A stretch of 64,000 nt of DNA, from assembly GCA_022059125.1 (NCBI GenBank), contig JAEUWY010000016.1, positions 930,001 through 994,000 on the forward strand, written 5' to 3'. The translations under genes were made by a program, and so were the position numbers. The notes under the pieces were generated by a model. That model was given only the letters and a program-made list of their open reading frames with translations, was not told the DNA's origin and did not search any database. How positions within the stretch are numbered: the first letter of the stretch is position 1; every line of letters starts with the position of its first letter. The DNA is from Corynespora cassiicola. Its lineage: Eukaryota > Ascomycota > Dothideomycetes > Pleosporales > Corynesporascaceae. Positions 45,217 through 55,893 of the stretch are shown piece after piece.

Positions 45217-47457
45217 CTATTGGGGCGGCCGTTGCATAGGGTGCATGGGCGGCTGTAGCGGCGTCTGGTACATTTGTTGGCGCTTCGCGGGGTTGTTCAG
45301 GTCGTCCCCGCCAGATATGTCAGAGATTTGTCTGCGATGCCCCGGCGGCGGCGGTGGTCTGCCCGGCATGGGAATCTGCGGTGAGGTATTGTACCCCATG
45401 TTACTTTGCATCGGGTTGACTGCGTACGGGCCAGCGTGCTGCTGCATCTGCTGCATATACTCGTCTGTGACGTTGCTGCCGACAGGAGACACACCGGGAA
45501 CTTGGTTGGGCGAGTTCCAGTTGCTGGCTGTCGCGGGCGATTTAGCGGGGGATTCTTCTTCCTTGAGGACTTGCCTCGTGGTAGCCAAGGGTTGGGGCGC
45601 GGCCATGCCGTCAATGTGCGGTACAGACTTTTTGAGGTGAGCCAGGTGCTTCTCGAGCATCTGCAACAGCCCCTCCTTTGTGAACGGCTTTGGCAATACA
45701 TCATTCATACCTGTAGTCTGTTAGATGATGAATGCAGTAGTCTTGTAAAAGCGAGCGTACCGTGCTGGAAATACATAGAAATGTCATCGCTTCGAATATT
45801 CGATGTCATGGCGATAATGGGAGTGTTGTCAAATTGACGAATGAGATGGCAGGCGGATACACCGTCGAGATTTGGCATGATGATGTCCATGAGCACCAAG
45901 TCATACTTTGACCCAGCATTCATCTTGTTGACAGCTTCCAATCCATCAAGCTTCGGGCTGTTAGCGCGGCGACCGGGGGTTTCTAGGAGTGGTGTACTTA
46001 CCGCACTATCGATGGAGCAGTGGAATGCATACAGAAACTTGCTGCCAATGCGCCGACAGGTTGGGTCATCCTCAACCAGCAGAATCTGGGGAGGCCGCAC
46101 CCAACCAGGGTCGACCTGGGTGCTCTTCTTCCGTGTCTCTTGCACGCGCTGGTCGGCCGCTTCGGCCGGCTTTGGCGGCATCGAATAAGGAATGTTATTG
46201 ATGTGTTCACTGTACATGGGGTCGATGCCATTCGTCTGCCCAATCGGATAGACGAGGTTGTCAATGTCGCCAATTCGAGCCGAGCTGGTAGAGCTGGCAG
46301 AAGCGGGGGCTGCACCACGGCTGGCAGGGCGCGTCACGCCACGCAGAAAATCCGGAGGGGGCGTCGTGAGGGTTCCGTTCATGCGCATGGTAATCTCATT
46401 CATGTGTTCGAGATTGCGCGGGTTGAGCATGACATCTGCATTTGTCTCGCTCAGCAGCTTGGAGGCATGCTGCAGCGGAGAGGCGGGAATGTCATCCTCG
46501 GCCTGATTTTGAGCATCAACGTTTCCATTCTGCGCTTGCGCTCCGTTTTGGTTGTTGAAGGGGTTGGCGATCCTGCTGTCGCGTCTGCGCTGGGCATCTA
46601 CGTTGTGAAGGAAGGTCATGACATTCTGCATAATGTGCTCGTGGTTGACGACCGTCTTTTGCAGCCCAATCACCTCCTGCAACAGCATCGAGTGGTGGAT
46701 GCTCAGCTCGTTGTAACGCGCCTCAAGAGTGTGTAGCTGCGTTTGCGTCGCGACCAGCTGGTTGCTCATCATGTCCATCTGCTGGGTCGGGATTATCAAG
46801 TCTTCGTTAGTCTGATTTGTCTTGCGGGGCGCAGGCGCTTTGCGCCGGATATTGTCCAAGGCGTCCTTGTTGTTCATCTTGAAATCCGGGTGTTTGAATT
46901 CCCAAGCCTAGAAAAGGAGTCAGTCTGCTGCTGCTGCCAATGTTGTTGTTGAGGAGGGCTTTGGCGAGCTCAACCCCAACGACAAGTAGGGTTATAAAAG
47001 GACTGGACGTACCCCAGCACCGTAGGGCGACTGCCCATTCTCCTCGTTATTGTGCCGCACTTTGTGGAAATCATACTTGTTCAGCTGGCGCACGAAACTA
47101 GCAAAGTTGCTGTGCTTGAAGTGCTTGGGCAGGATATGCTTTGTGAATTTCTCGTTCTGCGCCCACGGTCAGTACAAAGTCTTCTTTCCCCGAGGCCCTG
47201 GCGCTCGACGCACCTCTAACACGACAAAGCTATCGCCGCCGTCGCCCCATCGCACTACGTTTTCGTCGGTCGGGTTCTCCAACATCCTGCGCGCAGATTA
47301 GCGAGTCGGGTCGAGCACCGGGTGGAATCGGCGTACTTGTACAACTTGCGAACCTGCAGATTCTGGTCAGTAGGGGATTGGCAGGGCATGGGGGCTGGAC
47401 CCGACGCACAAAGTCGCTCGAATTGCTCGAGCCTCCTCCTCCCTGGTTGGACTCCAT
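45217..47457 (-). CDS. SKN7: Response-regulator transcription factor SKN7/PRR1
   Basis: Seven exons (47410-47457, 47337-47353, 47214-47286, 47013-47156, 46002-46907, 45761-45950, 45217-45710) give 623 residues. SKN7 acts downstream of the osmosensing phosphorelay and, with Yap1, in oxidative-stress gene activation in the nucleus. An HSF-type DNA-binding domain lies at about 15-105 ([20 protein letters not shown]), a coiled coil at about 130-185 ([20 protein letters not shown]), and the receiver domain at about 368-480: acidic pocket Glu373-Asp374-Asp375 (ILLVEDD), phosphoacceptor Asp418 (LVLMDIIMP), Thr445 and Lys467 (LPKPF). The C-terminal tail is Gln/Pro-rich. Exon 2 is only 17 nt. The peroxiredoxin gene lies divergently 1.8 kb away. 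Confidence 0.95.
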
Positions 47458-49258
47458 GGTGGGCGTGTGGGTGGAATGGATGCGCGTGCCCGCCGGCCCG
47501 TCGGTCTGGCTCCTGTATCGCGACAGCGGCCGCGTGGGTTGAAGGTGGTTTCGCAGCGGTGGGCTGGGAAGAGGAGGGATTCGCGGCGCGGAAGAGCAGC
47601 AGCAAGGAGGGCGGCAGAAGCAACGGGAGATGGCCGGGCGCGACTCGACGTTCAGCCGCCTTGGTGTATCCGCCTGAGCGGTCTGCGGTTTGTGGCGACG
47701 GATGCAAGAGGGAAACGGACGTGAGGATGATAACTCATGAGCCTGGGGTCAGGCAATGACGCTGATGGGGGGGAGACGGGGCCTCGCAGACGGGGGCAGG
47801 AACTGGTGCTAAGAGGCGAGGGAGACGTAGGGTTAAGGTTTCTCGGGTGGGCAAAGAGTAGACCACTAAAGCAGGCTGAGTGGAATGCAGCGAGCGCCGT
47901 CACTCGAGCGCTAGCGTGCTTTGGCTGAATCGAAGGCCTGCAGGGCGACTGGGAGAGCCAAGGGAGCGGGTGCGGTAAGCAGCGACCGTGCCGAGCGCGG
48001 CCGGCCAGGGTTGGATGCTCGACGTCGTCAAAGAGGCGGACACGGCGCGGGGGGTGGCAGTGGGAGAAACGGGCATGGGAATGGGGACGGGGGACAGGGG
48101 AGGGCGCTGAGACGGGGCGAGGGCAGGACGGCAGGACTGCAGGGCAGAGGGACAAACGGGCAGGATGCTGGCCTGGCAGAAGGGTCGGAGAGCAGAATGG
48201 GCGGGCGGGCGGACAGAGGCCTACTATATAGCCAGCCCATTGCATCTGAAGCGGCGTGGCCTTCACGGGTACCGCAGTGTCTCTCTGCCCTCTGCCCTCT
48301 GCCCTCTGCCCTCTGCCCACGCCTGCGCTCATGGCTACTTGTGGACGTTGGCACCGCTGGAGCAGGGCAGCACCCACGGGTCTGCCGTTGCAGGCCGCCC
48401 ACTGGCAGCGAGGGCGCAGTGTTCGCTACCGCGAGCGAAGCAAAGCCCGAACCGCTCCTGCGATCGACGGGCATGCTGGGCGCTGGAGCAGGCCATCCCA
48501 AAAGAAACAGCGGGTGATTAATTCATCTCTGCGCGACCCAGCGCGCCCACCAACGCACAGCGCACCGCGCACCAGCACCAGCACACGCCTCGTATTCCGC
48601 AATTTGGCGCCGCCGCCGCTCCCAGACGGCGGGCGGAGAGAGGCCGCCCCTCCAAGCTTCCAAGCCGCCGTCCCGGGGGCAGCAGCAGCAGCAGCAGGCC
48701 GCCGCCGGCAGCCATTTGCGCAGTGGCTGCGCAGTCCGGGCATGGTCGAGGGCATCGGCCATGGTCGCGTCTGCGGGCGGCGGGCGGCGGGCGGCGACGG
48801 GGCACACAAGGGGGATGGATGGGAGCAGCCAGCCAGCCAGCTGAGCATCTCCACCGTCGAGAGCGCCACATACGGATCTGATCGACGGCCAATCCCTCTC
48901 CCGCCCTGTTCACCACTCTCAGCAGCCTGCCACGCTTCCCACGCCGTGCGCCGCCAGTGCAGCCCGCCGCCGCCCGGCCAATTGCAGCCGCCGACCCGCC
49001 CTGCGCCTGAACTCTCCAGGCTCCTTGCCCGGCCGTACGCACCGAAGCACCCACCCACCAGCACCAGCACCAGTTCCAGCACCAGCGCCAGCGCCAGCTC
49101 CAGCATCGCGCTCCAGCACCGCGCTCCCACCGCGACCACTGCCGCTCCCTACCGCTCCCTGCCGCTGCCGCCCATCGCACCCCGTCCTATCGCACTCGCT
49201 CCCTCCCTCGTCCCTCACTGCACGCCCGCCATCCTCCATCCGCCATCCGCCACCCGCC
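47458..49258. promoter_or_regulatory. Divergent SKN7 / peroxiredoxin upstream region
   Basis: A 1.8-kb GC-rich region between head-to-head start codons. It contains a tandem CTCTGCC heptamer (48281-48318), a GCA run near 48668-48687 and CAGCAC-rich sequence before the peroxiredoxin ATG. Long open frames run through it on both strands but look like artefacts of GC-rich DNA. Confidence 0.45.
48281..48318 (+). repeat. CTCTGCC tandem heptamer
   Basis: About five consecutive copies of CTCTGCC in the region upstream of the peroxiredoxin gene. Confidence 0.85.
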
Positions 49259-50109
49259 ATGTTCGCCGCTCGCCGCTTGTCGTTGGCCCGGCCGCTGGCC
49301 ACCCGCCGCCTGTTCCACGCCTCCGCCCCGGCCTGGGTCAAGGTCGGCGACCGCCTGCCCGACGTCGACCTCATGGAGGGCTCGCCCGGCAACAAGGTCA
49401 ACCTCGCAAAGGAGCTCAAGGGAAAGGGCCTCATCATCGGTAAGATCGCCACACACCGCCTTCCCCAAACGGACAGCGTCGAAAGAAGCGTCACCTGACC
49501 CGCCGGCTGCAATCAGGCGTTCCTGCCGCCTACTCGCCCGCCTGCTCTGAGAGCCACATCCCCGGATACATCAACTCGGCCAAGCTCAAGGCCGCCGGCG
49601 ACGTTTTTGTCGTCTCGGGTGAGCCCCCCCTTTGACCCCCATCCGGCCCCGACAATGGCTAACCCTACTGCCTGCCCTTAGTCAACGATGCTTTCGTGTA
49701 GGCCAACCCCATCCCGCCGCACTGGCACCCCTCTAGATCTGACACCACGCAGTATGAAGGCCTGGGCCAAGACCCTCGATCCGTCTGGATCCAGCGGCGT
49801 AAGTAATGCCCCTAGAGCCTGCCACATCCCTGCACATTCGTGTAATAGCTGCTAAGCCCCTCTTAGATCCGCTTCCTGGCAGACCCCAGCCTGAGCTTCA
49901 CTAAGGCATTGGACCTCGCCTTCGACGGTGCTGCCATCTTTGGCGGCGACCGCTCCAAGCGCTACGCTCTTGTCATCGAGGACGGAGCTGTCAAGGAGGC
50001 CCACGTCGAGCCAGACAACACCGGCCTCAATGGTCTGTTGCATAATCATCACCCTTGGCATATCTTGAGCTAATTCATAGTAGTGTCGGCTGCCGAAAAG
50101 GTACTGTAG
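49259..50109 (+). CDS. Mitochondrial Prx5-type peroxiredoxin
   Basis: Six exons (49259-49439, 49517-49618, 49682-49697, 49753-49798, 49867-50032, 50084-50109) give 178 residues. It reduces hydrogen peroxide and alkyl hydroperoxides with thiol electrons. The N-terminus MFAARRLSLARPLATRRLFH is a typical matrix-targeting presequence. The active site is VPAAYSPACSESHIPGYI with peroxidatic Cys70; Ser67 replaces the more common Thr, which the family allows. Further blocks: GDVFVVSVNDAFVMKAWAK, IRFLADPSLSFTKALDLAFD and the terminal VSAAEKVL. Exon 3 is only 16 nt. The last intron starts GTCTGT and exon 3 is followed by GTAGGC, both weak donor sites. The SKN7 gene is its divergent neighbour, and SKN7 controls peroxiredoxins in yeast. 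Confidence 0.92.
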
Positions 50110-52185
50110 AACCCAACCGGCTCCTGGTACCGGCCACTGTATCACAATATCATGTATAGCGCTTTATCTACTTGGAATGAATCATCGTCCGTGGCCTCAA
50201 CTTGATGCCCACCTTGTGGCTGATTGCTCAACATGTTTTCTCAAGCAGAGTGTTCGCCTTTTCCTCAACGTGCGGAGTGTACCTTCACTCTTTTCAACTT
50301 CATGAGCCAAGTCCTGAGTCAACCTCAACAAAAAAAACACCATCTTGAATATTCTCCCCACAGCTACTAAAGTCCTTCGCGCCTCCCTCCCCGGCTCACA
50401 TTTCTAGCACGACACTCTAGCGCTATCTTTTCCGAATTAAGAGAGTCGATCATGGAGCCCACAGAGCACTAACTTACGGGTTTGAAAGCACGCAAAGCAT
50501 ATGTGTCAGCGGGGACTATACCCAAGAATGTGTCCGACCATGGTTCAAGTTACTGATCACCGCCAACATCATACGATATACCGTTATTCTTCAGATATTG
50601 AAACCCTTTTCGAGAACTTTCCAAGGCATACCATGATTGATGGTAATGTTCTCACTTTCCAACAGTTAGGTACCACGGGCGATGGCACGTGGCTCAAACC
50701 ACACAACATCACACCAGCTAAACTCATGTTCCAGGCAGCTCCTTTCTGATTACCAACAAGAAAAATCTTTTCGAACACCATCGTTAATGCCTAGTATAGC
50801 TTTCACGGGCAACTGTGTCAGCTCATCCGCTTATGAAATTCACATGCGCCAATACTACATAATCAGAAGCAAGAGCATTTCCTTGTGTCATCAATTCATT
50901 ACTGGTATTCTTGTTCTTTTCTGGGTATGATACCAAGAGGAATGGGAGGAATAGCAGGACTCGACATGATCCAAGAACACAACTGGAGTTGAGAGTCGGA
51001 TTCTTCAATGATGACTCTACAGGAGATCAAGAGGATTTGAAGATCAGAGGTACTGTTCTTCTTTGTTGATCCAGAAACAACGTTTCATGACCCATACGTG
51101 TACTCTCATCCAATTGGCTTAGTACAGCTATGTACTCCCTTGGTTCTATACTCCCCAAATACCGTCTTGAATGTTCAGAATTTGTTACCAACCTAGGGAC
51201 AGGTTAGTATGATTAAAAGCGGTAATCAGGCTATCAATACAGTATATTTCTCAGGTCACATGTCTAGCGCAAAACGGAACTATCTCATTAAGGAAGTTGA
51301 TAATAGAGTTTTTATAGTAGTTGGTGGCTGATATCGGAATACGCTAGATATATAAACTGGAAGGAGAACTGTAGTTCTCCCCGGGGCTGTCGCCATTATG
51401 TTTACATCATAACACAACATGGCAAACCCAACATAACATTTCAAAATGCCAGTTAAGGGGGCAGAAATAGATTCAACAACATGTCAGGACCCAAGACTTA
51501 GGTCAGTGGTCTCCATTATACTTGGGTACTACCTGTGCCAACACAACCGGAATATTCACCCCCCAGCTCCCTCCCAACTTCCGGAAACTCCCGCATGACC
51601 ACACCCACCTCGATCATTACAAATACCTAAAAGATCTTGCTTTATCTATGAAGACACCTCACAAACCCAGTTTAGACACCATACACCGCCCACTCATCCC
51701 CCCGCCCCCTCCATACCTTCCTACAACATCTTTCCTCTCCCTGTCCAAACTCAAGCACACAACATGCATAGGGCTGAGACAAACACGACTTACCCCGCGC
51801 CCCCCACCCCCCTCGCTCTCGCTTCTCTTCCCAACACAAGCCTCGCACCCACGGTACCCAACGGTCGCTACACGCACTCTAGTCTACGCTTTTTGTGCCT
51901 GAGGATCTGCGGGTGGTTTGTGGGGTTGTTGGTCGGAGGGGGGAGTATGTCACGTTGGGTTGGGGGCATACGCTTGGAGAAGAGGGGGTGTAGGGATTGC
52001 ATGGTGAAGTTGTTGGAGGGGGGGATACTGTTTTGGGGTGGTTGGAGAGGGGATATATATGGAGGGGTCAAGCATGCATATCAGTGCAGGGCACATGGAG
52101 TGCAGGAGGATTTGATAAGGCATTGAGGCATACGTTCATCGTAGGGTTAGCTAGGCGGGACAGTGCCCAACACCACACCTCACAT
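50110..52185. other. Gene-poor interval with a MITE relic
   Basis: About 2.1 kb. The sequence from 50440 to 51560 is AT-enriched with short frames only. From 51560 to 52130 a C-rich segment turns G-rich at about 51900. A MITE relic is at 50395-50485. No gene is supported. Confidence 0.5.
50395..50485 (-). repeat. MITE-family end relic
   Basis: GCACGACAC, then CGAATTAAGAGAGTCGATCA and TGGAGCCCACAGAGCAC match, in order, the reverse complement of the left end of the element at 26503 (GCGCGACACAG, AAATTAGAAGAGTTGATTA, TGGAGCCGACAGAGCAT). Confidence 0.55.
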
Positions 52186-53638
52186 CTACCCACACTCTCC
52201 CCTCCACCTCGCCCGCGCACATTCCGGCCCCAAAGGCGCTTCCTCAATAATAGCTGCACCCTTCCTTCTCCCAAATATCGCAACACTATCCTCAGACCCT
52301 TCATCGCCCTCCCCCTCCTCTACCCCAATACTTGCATCCTCCTCATGATTCTCGCTTACGCATTCGTTTCCTTCTGTAGCTCCTTCAGCATCATGTTCTC
52401 CGCTCACCCTGGGCGGGACGCCATCCATCTCGCCCTCAAGAAGCGATCCCCGCCTCTCCTGCCCCCTCCACGCGTCTTTCGGGTAGAGCAGCTTGTGTGC
52501 TCTCACGTCGCTCTCCTCTCTGGAATCGCCTTCTAGCTCTGTATCGCATCTCGTCATTGGAATCAGCGAAGCATGCCGGCGCACCGAGTCTCCCGCGCTC
52601 GTGGAGGCCGAAATGCGGCGTATCTGCGGGATGGGGGTGGTGCTGAAAGTGACAAGGTGGTGTGATGGGTCGTGCAGCAGGGGAGACGAGGGGCGGCGAG
52701 AATGGCGGGGTGGAGGCGGGACTGCTACGGCGCGGGATGTAATCGTTGAAGTGGAGCAGGGGGGGAGATGGGCACGACAAGGTCGGGGTTTGAGGCAGCA
52801 GGATTGACAGAGTTTCATCCAGAGGGTTATTGGAGGAGATGGAATTCTAGGAGGTGCCGGGCCATCACTCCAGTCCAAGGTGTGGTGGGGTTGAGGATGG
52901 GATGTTGGGGCTGGGGATGATCTTGATTTTGGGTTGTGCGCACTGTGCCGTTTAAGGTGTCGCTGGCGGCTGATGTCTTCTGCGAGTTGGTCCTCGAGGG
53001 AGGGACCGCTGTACAAACCGGGCCATGGAGAGGTTTCGGAACATTCACGGGCGTGATGACCAGCGGCTGGATGGAGGCGACGGTGCGAATGGAGACGGAG
53101 GGCTGTAACTAGCTTTATTCGATTATTTTGCTGGAAGAGGGGATAATTGTTGGCGCTTGATGCTGGGAAAACAGTATAGCAGAATGCCAGCATTTGCAGT
53201 GCGATGAAGTGGACAAGAAATTCGGACTCGTTTGGATCATGTTCTCTTTTTTTGAGTGTCTCAAAGACTTCCTTTACAAAAGGCATCATCTGCATCCGTC
53301 AGGACAGACGTCGCATCTTTCATGAGTTGCATTCCAACCTGGAGTGGTTTCCGTGTATGGGAAGGCCAGTAGTATTCCTCGCCCTCTCCCAGCTGTAGCC
53401 AGTCTGCAACTTCGTTCATGACAATCGCCTCGACCCGCGCGTGCTCGCTGTCATAGATTCCACCATCAGGTCGTTTACCGAAGATGATATCAGAAGAGCG
53501 TTTTTGATCCAGGCCATCTTCAAACAGTAGTCGGATACTAGGGGCCCGCGGTTCTGTATCCAAAAGATGTTTGGGGACGGTGCTGAGACTAAGCCGGTTT
53601 CTCCGAGGCGCAGCTGGCCAGTGAGTCGTGTGTAGCAT
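52186..53638 (-). CDS. Orphan protein, Pro/Ser/His-rich with acidic C-terminus
   Basis: Exons are 53339-53638 and 52186-53289; the proposed 49-nt intron (GTTGGA, CTGAC, GCAG) joins two open frames and keeps phase 0, giving 467 residues. The N-terminal third is ordinary globular-looking sequence (RSSDIIFGKRPDGGIYDSEH, VNEVADW-like VMNEVADWLQLGEGEEYYWP, then MMPFVKEVFETLKKREHDP and FLVHFIALQMLAFCYTVFPA). The middle is Pro/Ser/His-rich and the C-terminus acidic (ASIGVEEGEGDEGSEDS). I recognise no domain. Along the gene the coding strand is C-rich first and G-rich at the 3' end, as in several genes here. The second exon could hide further introns. Confidence 0.5.
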
Positions 53639-53976
53639 TGTTCTCCGAGATGATACTGTCTACAGGGACGTCGAATTCAGGCAACAGGGTTGCACTTCAT
53701 AGGAATGAAACAGGTTTCAGAAGGGAGAGAGTGATGGATTGAATCTGAGACGCGGGCTAGGGTCGTCCGATGCGGTAAGACCAGAGCCCATCCTGCTGAT
53801 TGTGCAAGATAACGAACCATGAGAGAGGTGACTGGATGGCAAGAGCAACCACCGAAAGCCAATAGCTACTGCAATTTTGTTGACCTTTATACCTGCCACA
53901 TGTATGGCTTGGACTTGTTCACTCCTCTATCCTCGAAACCACTTAGGTACAGTGCACCGGGCCCGCTCGCCGCAAC
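53639..53976. other. Short intergenic interval
   Basis: Upstream region of the orphan gene and 3' flank of the TFIIIC subunit gene; nothing else is visible. Confidence 0.5.
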
Positions 53977-54744
53977 TCATTTCTTAGTGGTCTCCTGCGG
54001 TGCCTTGGGGTTTACAAGGACGGGCTTTTTGGTGCGCTTGGAAATGGCAAACCGAGTCTTGTCGCCTCTCTTGGCCTTTGCTTTATTGAACTTGCGTAGA
54101 AATCCACTGGGAGCCTGGTATCCTTCCTCAAATTCAATATCCTCCGAGCCTTCGGAAAAGCTTGAGCTGTCTTCGTCTTCATCAGAAGAATCAGCGTTAG
54201 TAGTCAAGTTGACAACCTCACCCATTTTTCCTTTACCTGGAAGTGAGCCAGACGCATACTCACGAGGAATGATCGAGGCCTTTTTGGCTACCAACTTGAC
54301 GGAGCTCGTGCCGAGTAGATCGACGGCGGGCAGTGAGCGCAGAGGCCGATTGGAGGCATCGCTATTGGAATCTGGCTTTGCAAAGAACATGTCCGTACCG
54401 ATGGTCTCGTTCCACTCACAACTGAGAAGCTGGCCGTTGTAGTTGATGAGGGGGTTCAGAGTGTGAAGACCCGTGATCTGAGCTTGACCCAGGCTGGTGG
54501 CCTGTTGGTCTTCTGGGGGGGCAACGGCAGCTTCTGCGTCCTTGCGAGATGCGTTCAGGGCTCTCAGTCTTGTCTGCGCTAACATGGGATGGCCGGTCGC
54601 GGACAGATTGGTGGCTGTCTTCTCGTCGTCGTCCTCATTGAGGGCCGACAGGTCAAGAGTGATGTAGAAATCCTCGGTTTCATTCTCGTCGTACTCGTAC
54701 TCCCACTCTTCTTCGTCGGCGGTGGCGGCGGCGGCAGCAGCCAT
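53977..54744 (-). CDS. TFIIIC triple-barrel subunit (TFIIIC_sub6 family)
   Basis: A single exon encodes 255 residues. The N-terminal EEEWEYEYDENETEDFYITL is characteristic of the small TFIIIC subunit related to human GTF3C6 and yeast tau55, part of the complex that binds the A and B boxes of tRNA genes. The triple-barrel region covers about 15-140 and includes LINYNGQLLSCEWNETIGTD, the conserved GxxxxCEWxxxxGTxMFF-like block. The C-terminal half is acidic (NADSSDEDEDSSSFSEGSED) and then basic (RKFNKAKAKRGDKTRF), probably disordered. Family assignment rests on the N-terminal blocks. Confidence 0.8.
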   Translation of the reverse strand: MAAAAAATADEEEWEYEYDENETEDFYITLDLSALNEDDDEKTATNLSATGHPMLAQTRLRALNASRKDAEAAVAPPEDQQATSLGQAQITGLHTLNPLINYNGQLLSCEWNETIGTDMFFAKPDSNSDASNRPLRSLPAVDLLGTSSVKLVAKKASIIPREYASGSLPGKGKMGEVVNLTTNADSSDEDEDSSSFSEGSEDIEFEEGYQAPSGFLRKFNKAKAKRGDKTRFAISKRTKKPVLVNPKAPQETTKK

Positions 54745-55893
54745 GATGCGATGAGTGCTGCCGCGTTGAGAATTATTTTAGCTGGTAGGAGTAGTAGTCT
54801 GGGCGCAGGGCCAACGGTGCGGCAGGCTTTTGTGGGTCAGCCTTATCGATAGAGAGACAGGTCTTGGCAGGTCCCGCTGCTCCGCCGCCCCTCTATGACG
54901 GCGGTCTGGTCTAGATGCTCACGGGCAGCCCTGCGCAGACGAGAGCGGGATGCCGCATTCCACGAGCCGTACCCCATTCTTCACGTCAGGAGTCATCGTG
55001 GTGAATGTGTCATTGCGGAGCCGACACGATGTGCATGCACCGTGGTAGCAGCCCTCGAGGTGAATAAGCCCCGGGATTCGGATGATCCCTTCCAGTCTAG
55101 TGGCGACGTCGGCCCAGCCCAGTTTCACCTCCAGCTCCCACGGCAGCTTCGCTCGACCTTCTCTGCGCCGCCCCCATGTCCTGAGAGCCAGATTTCTCTC
55201 CTCCCTCGATGCGGCGAGCACCTCCATCAGCATCGCCCCAACATCACATCGCACACATACTACCGTAGCACACACGTTGCTTATCCGGCGCGGAACCCGC
55301 GGGGTTAATCGCCGTCCCTGTCACCAGCCAGTAGGTCCAGTCTCCCGCCAAACTCCGGCGCGTATGGCAAGCCCAAGTCATCACGCTCCGTCAGCTTCCG
55401 CGCCCTTACCAATTCTTGCGCTTTTCCGCTCGCCTTGCACACTTTCCCCCGCCGGAGCCATTGACGTAGGGCTTCCGAGCGCTTCCTGGTCTGCTTGCCT
55501 GGGCCTGACTTTGTCAGCGCTCGGCTCGGTCGGCTTCCATATTGCCTTTCCCTTCATAGTTTTGCATCGTCATTGCTCTCAATTGGCCATGGAGCTAATC
55601 AGTCAGTGCCTGTCGTGTCCTACCTGCAGAATGGAGGCGGCCAGGTGCCCCTCCAGGGCCCGTCCCTTCCCTCCATCTTCTCCGAAGCCGCATGGTCGCG
55701 TGGGCCCGGCATATCCTCTGATATACCGCCAACACACCCTCCCGTAGAGCTATCCTCGACCCCGCCCAACCATCCCCTCCAAGTCGCGCCGGACGCCTCC
55801 CTAGCGGACTCCCCTTCGACTGTCATTATATCCACTGAAGACGATTCGCATGAGCTAGCATCTGGTCAAGATCCAAACGATTTGGACGCACAT
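54745..55893. other. Interval upstream of the VPS62-like gene
   Basis: GC-rich; it includes the promoter of the TFIIIC subunit gene (minus) and the 5' region of the VPS62-like gene, in whose frame it is open from 55495. No separate gene is supported. Confidence 0.45.

Noticed and set aside
48256..49443. 395-codon plus-strand frame over the peroxiredoxin start
   Set aside because: Different frame from the peroxiredoxin, very Pro/Ala/Ser-rich, explained by GC-rich low-complexity DNA.
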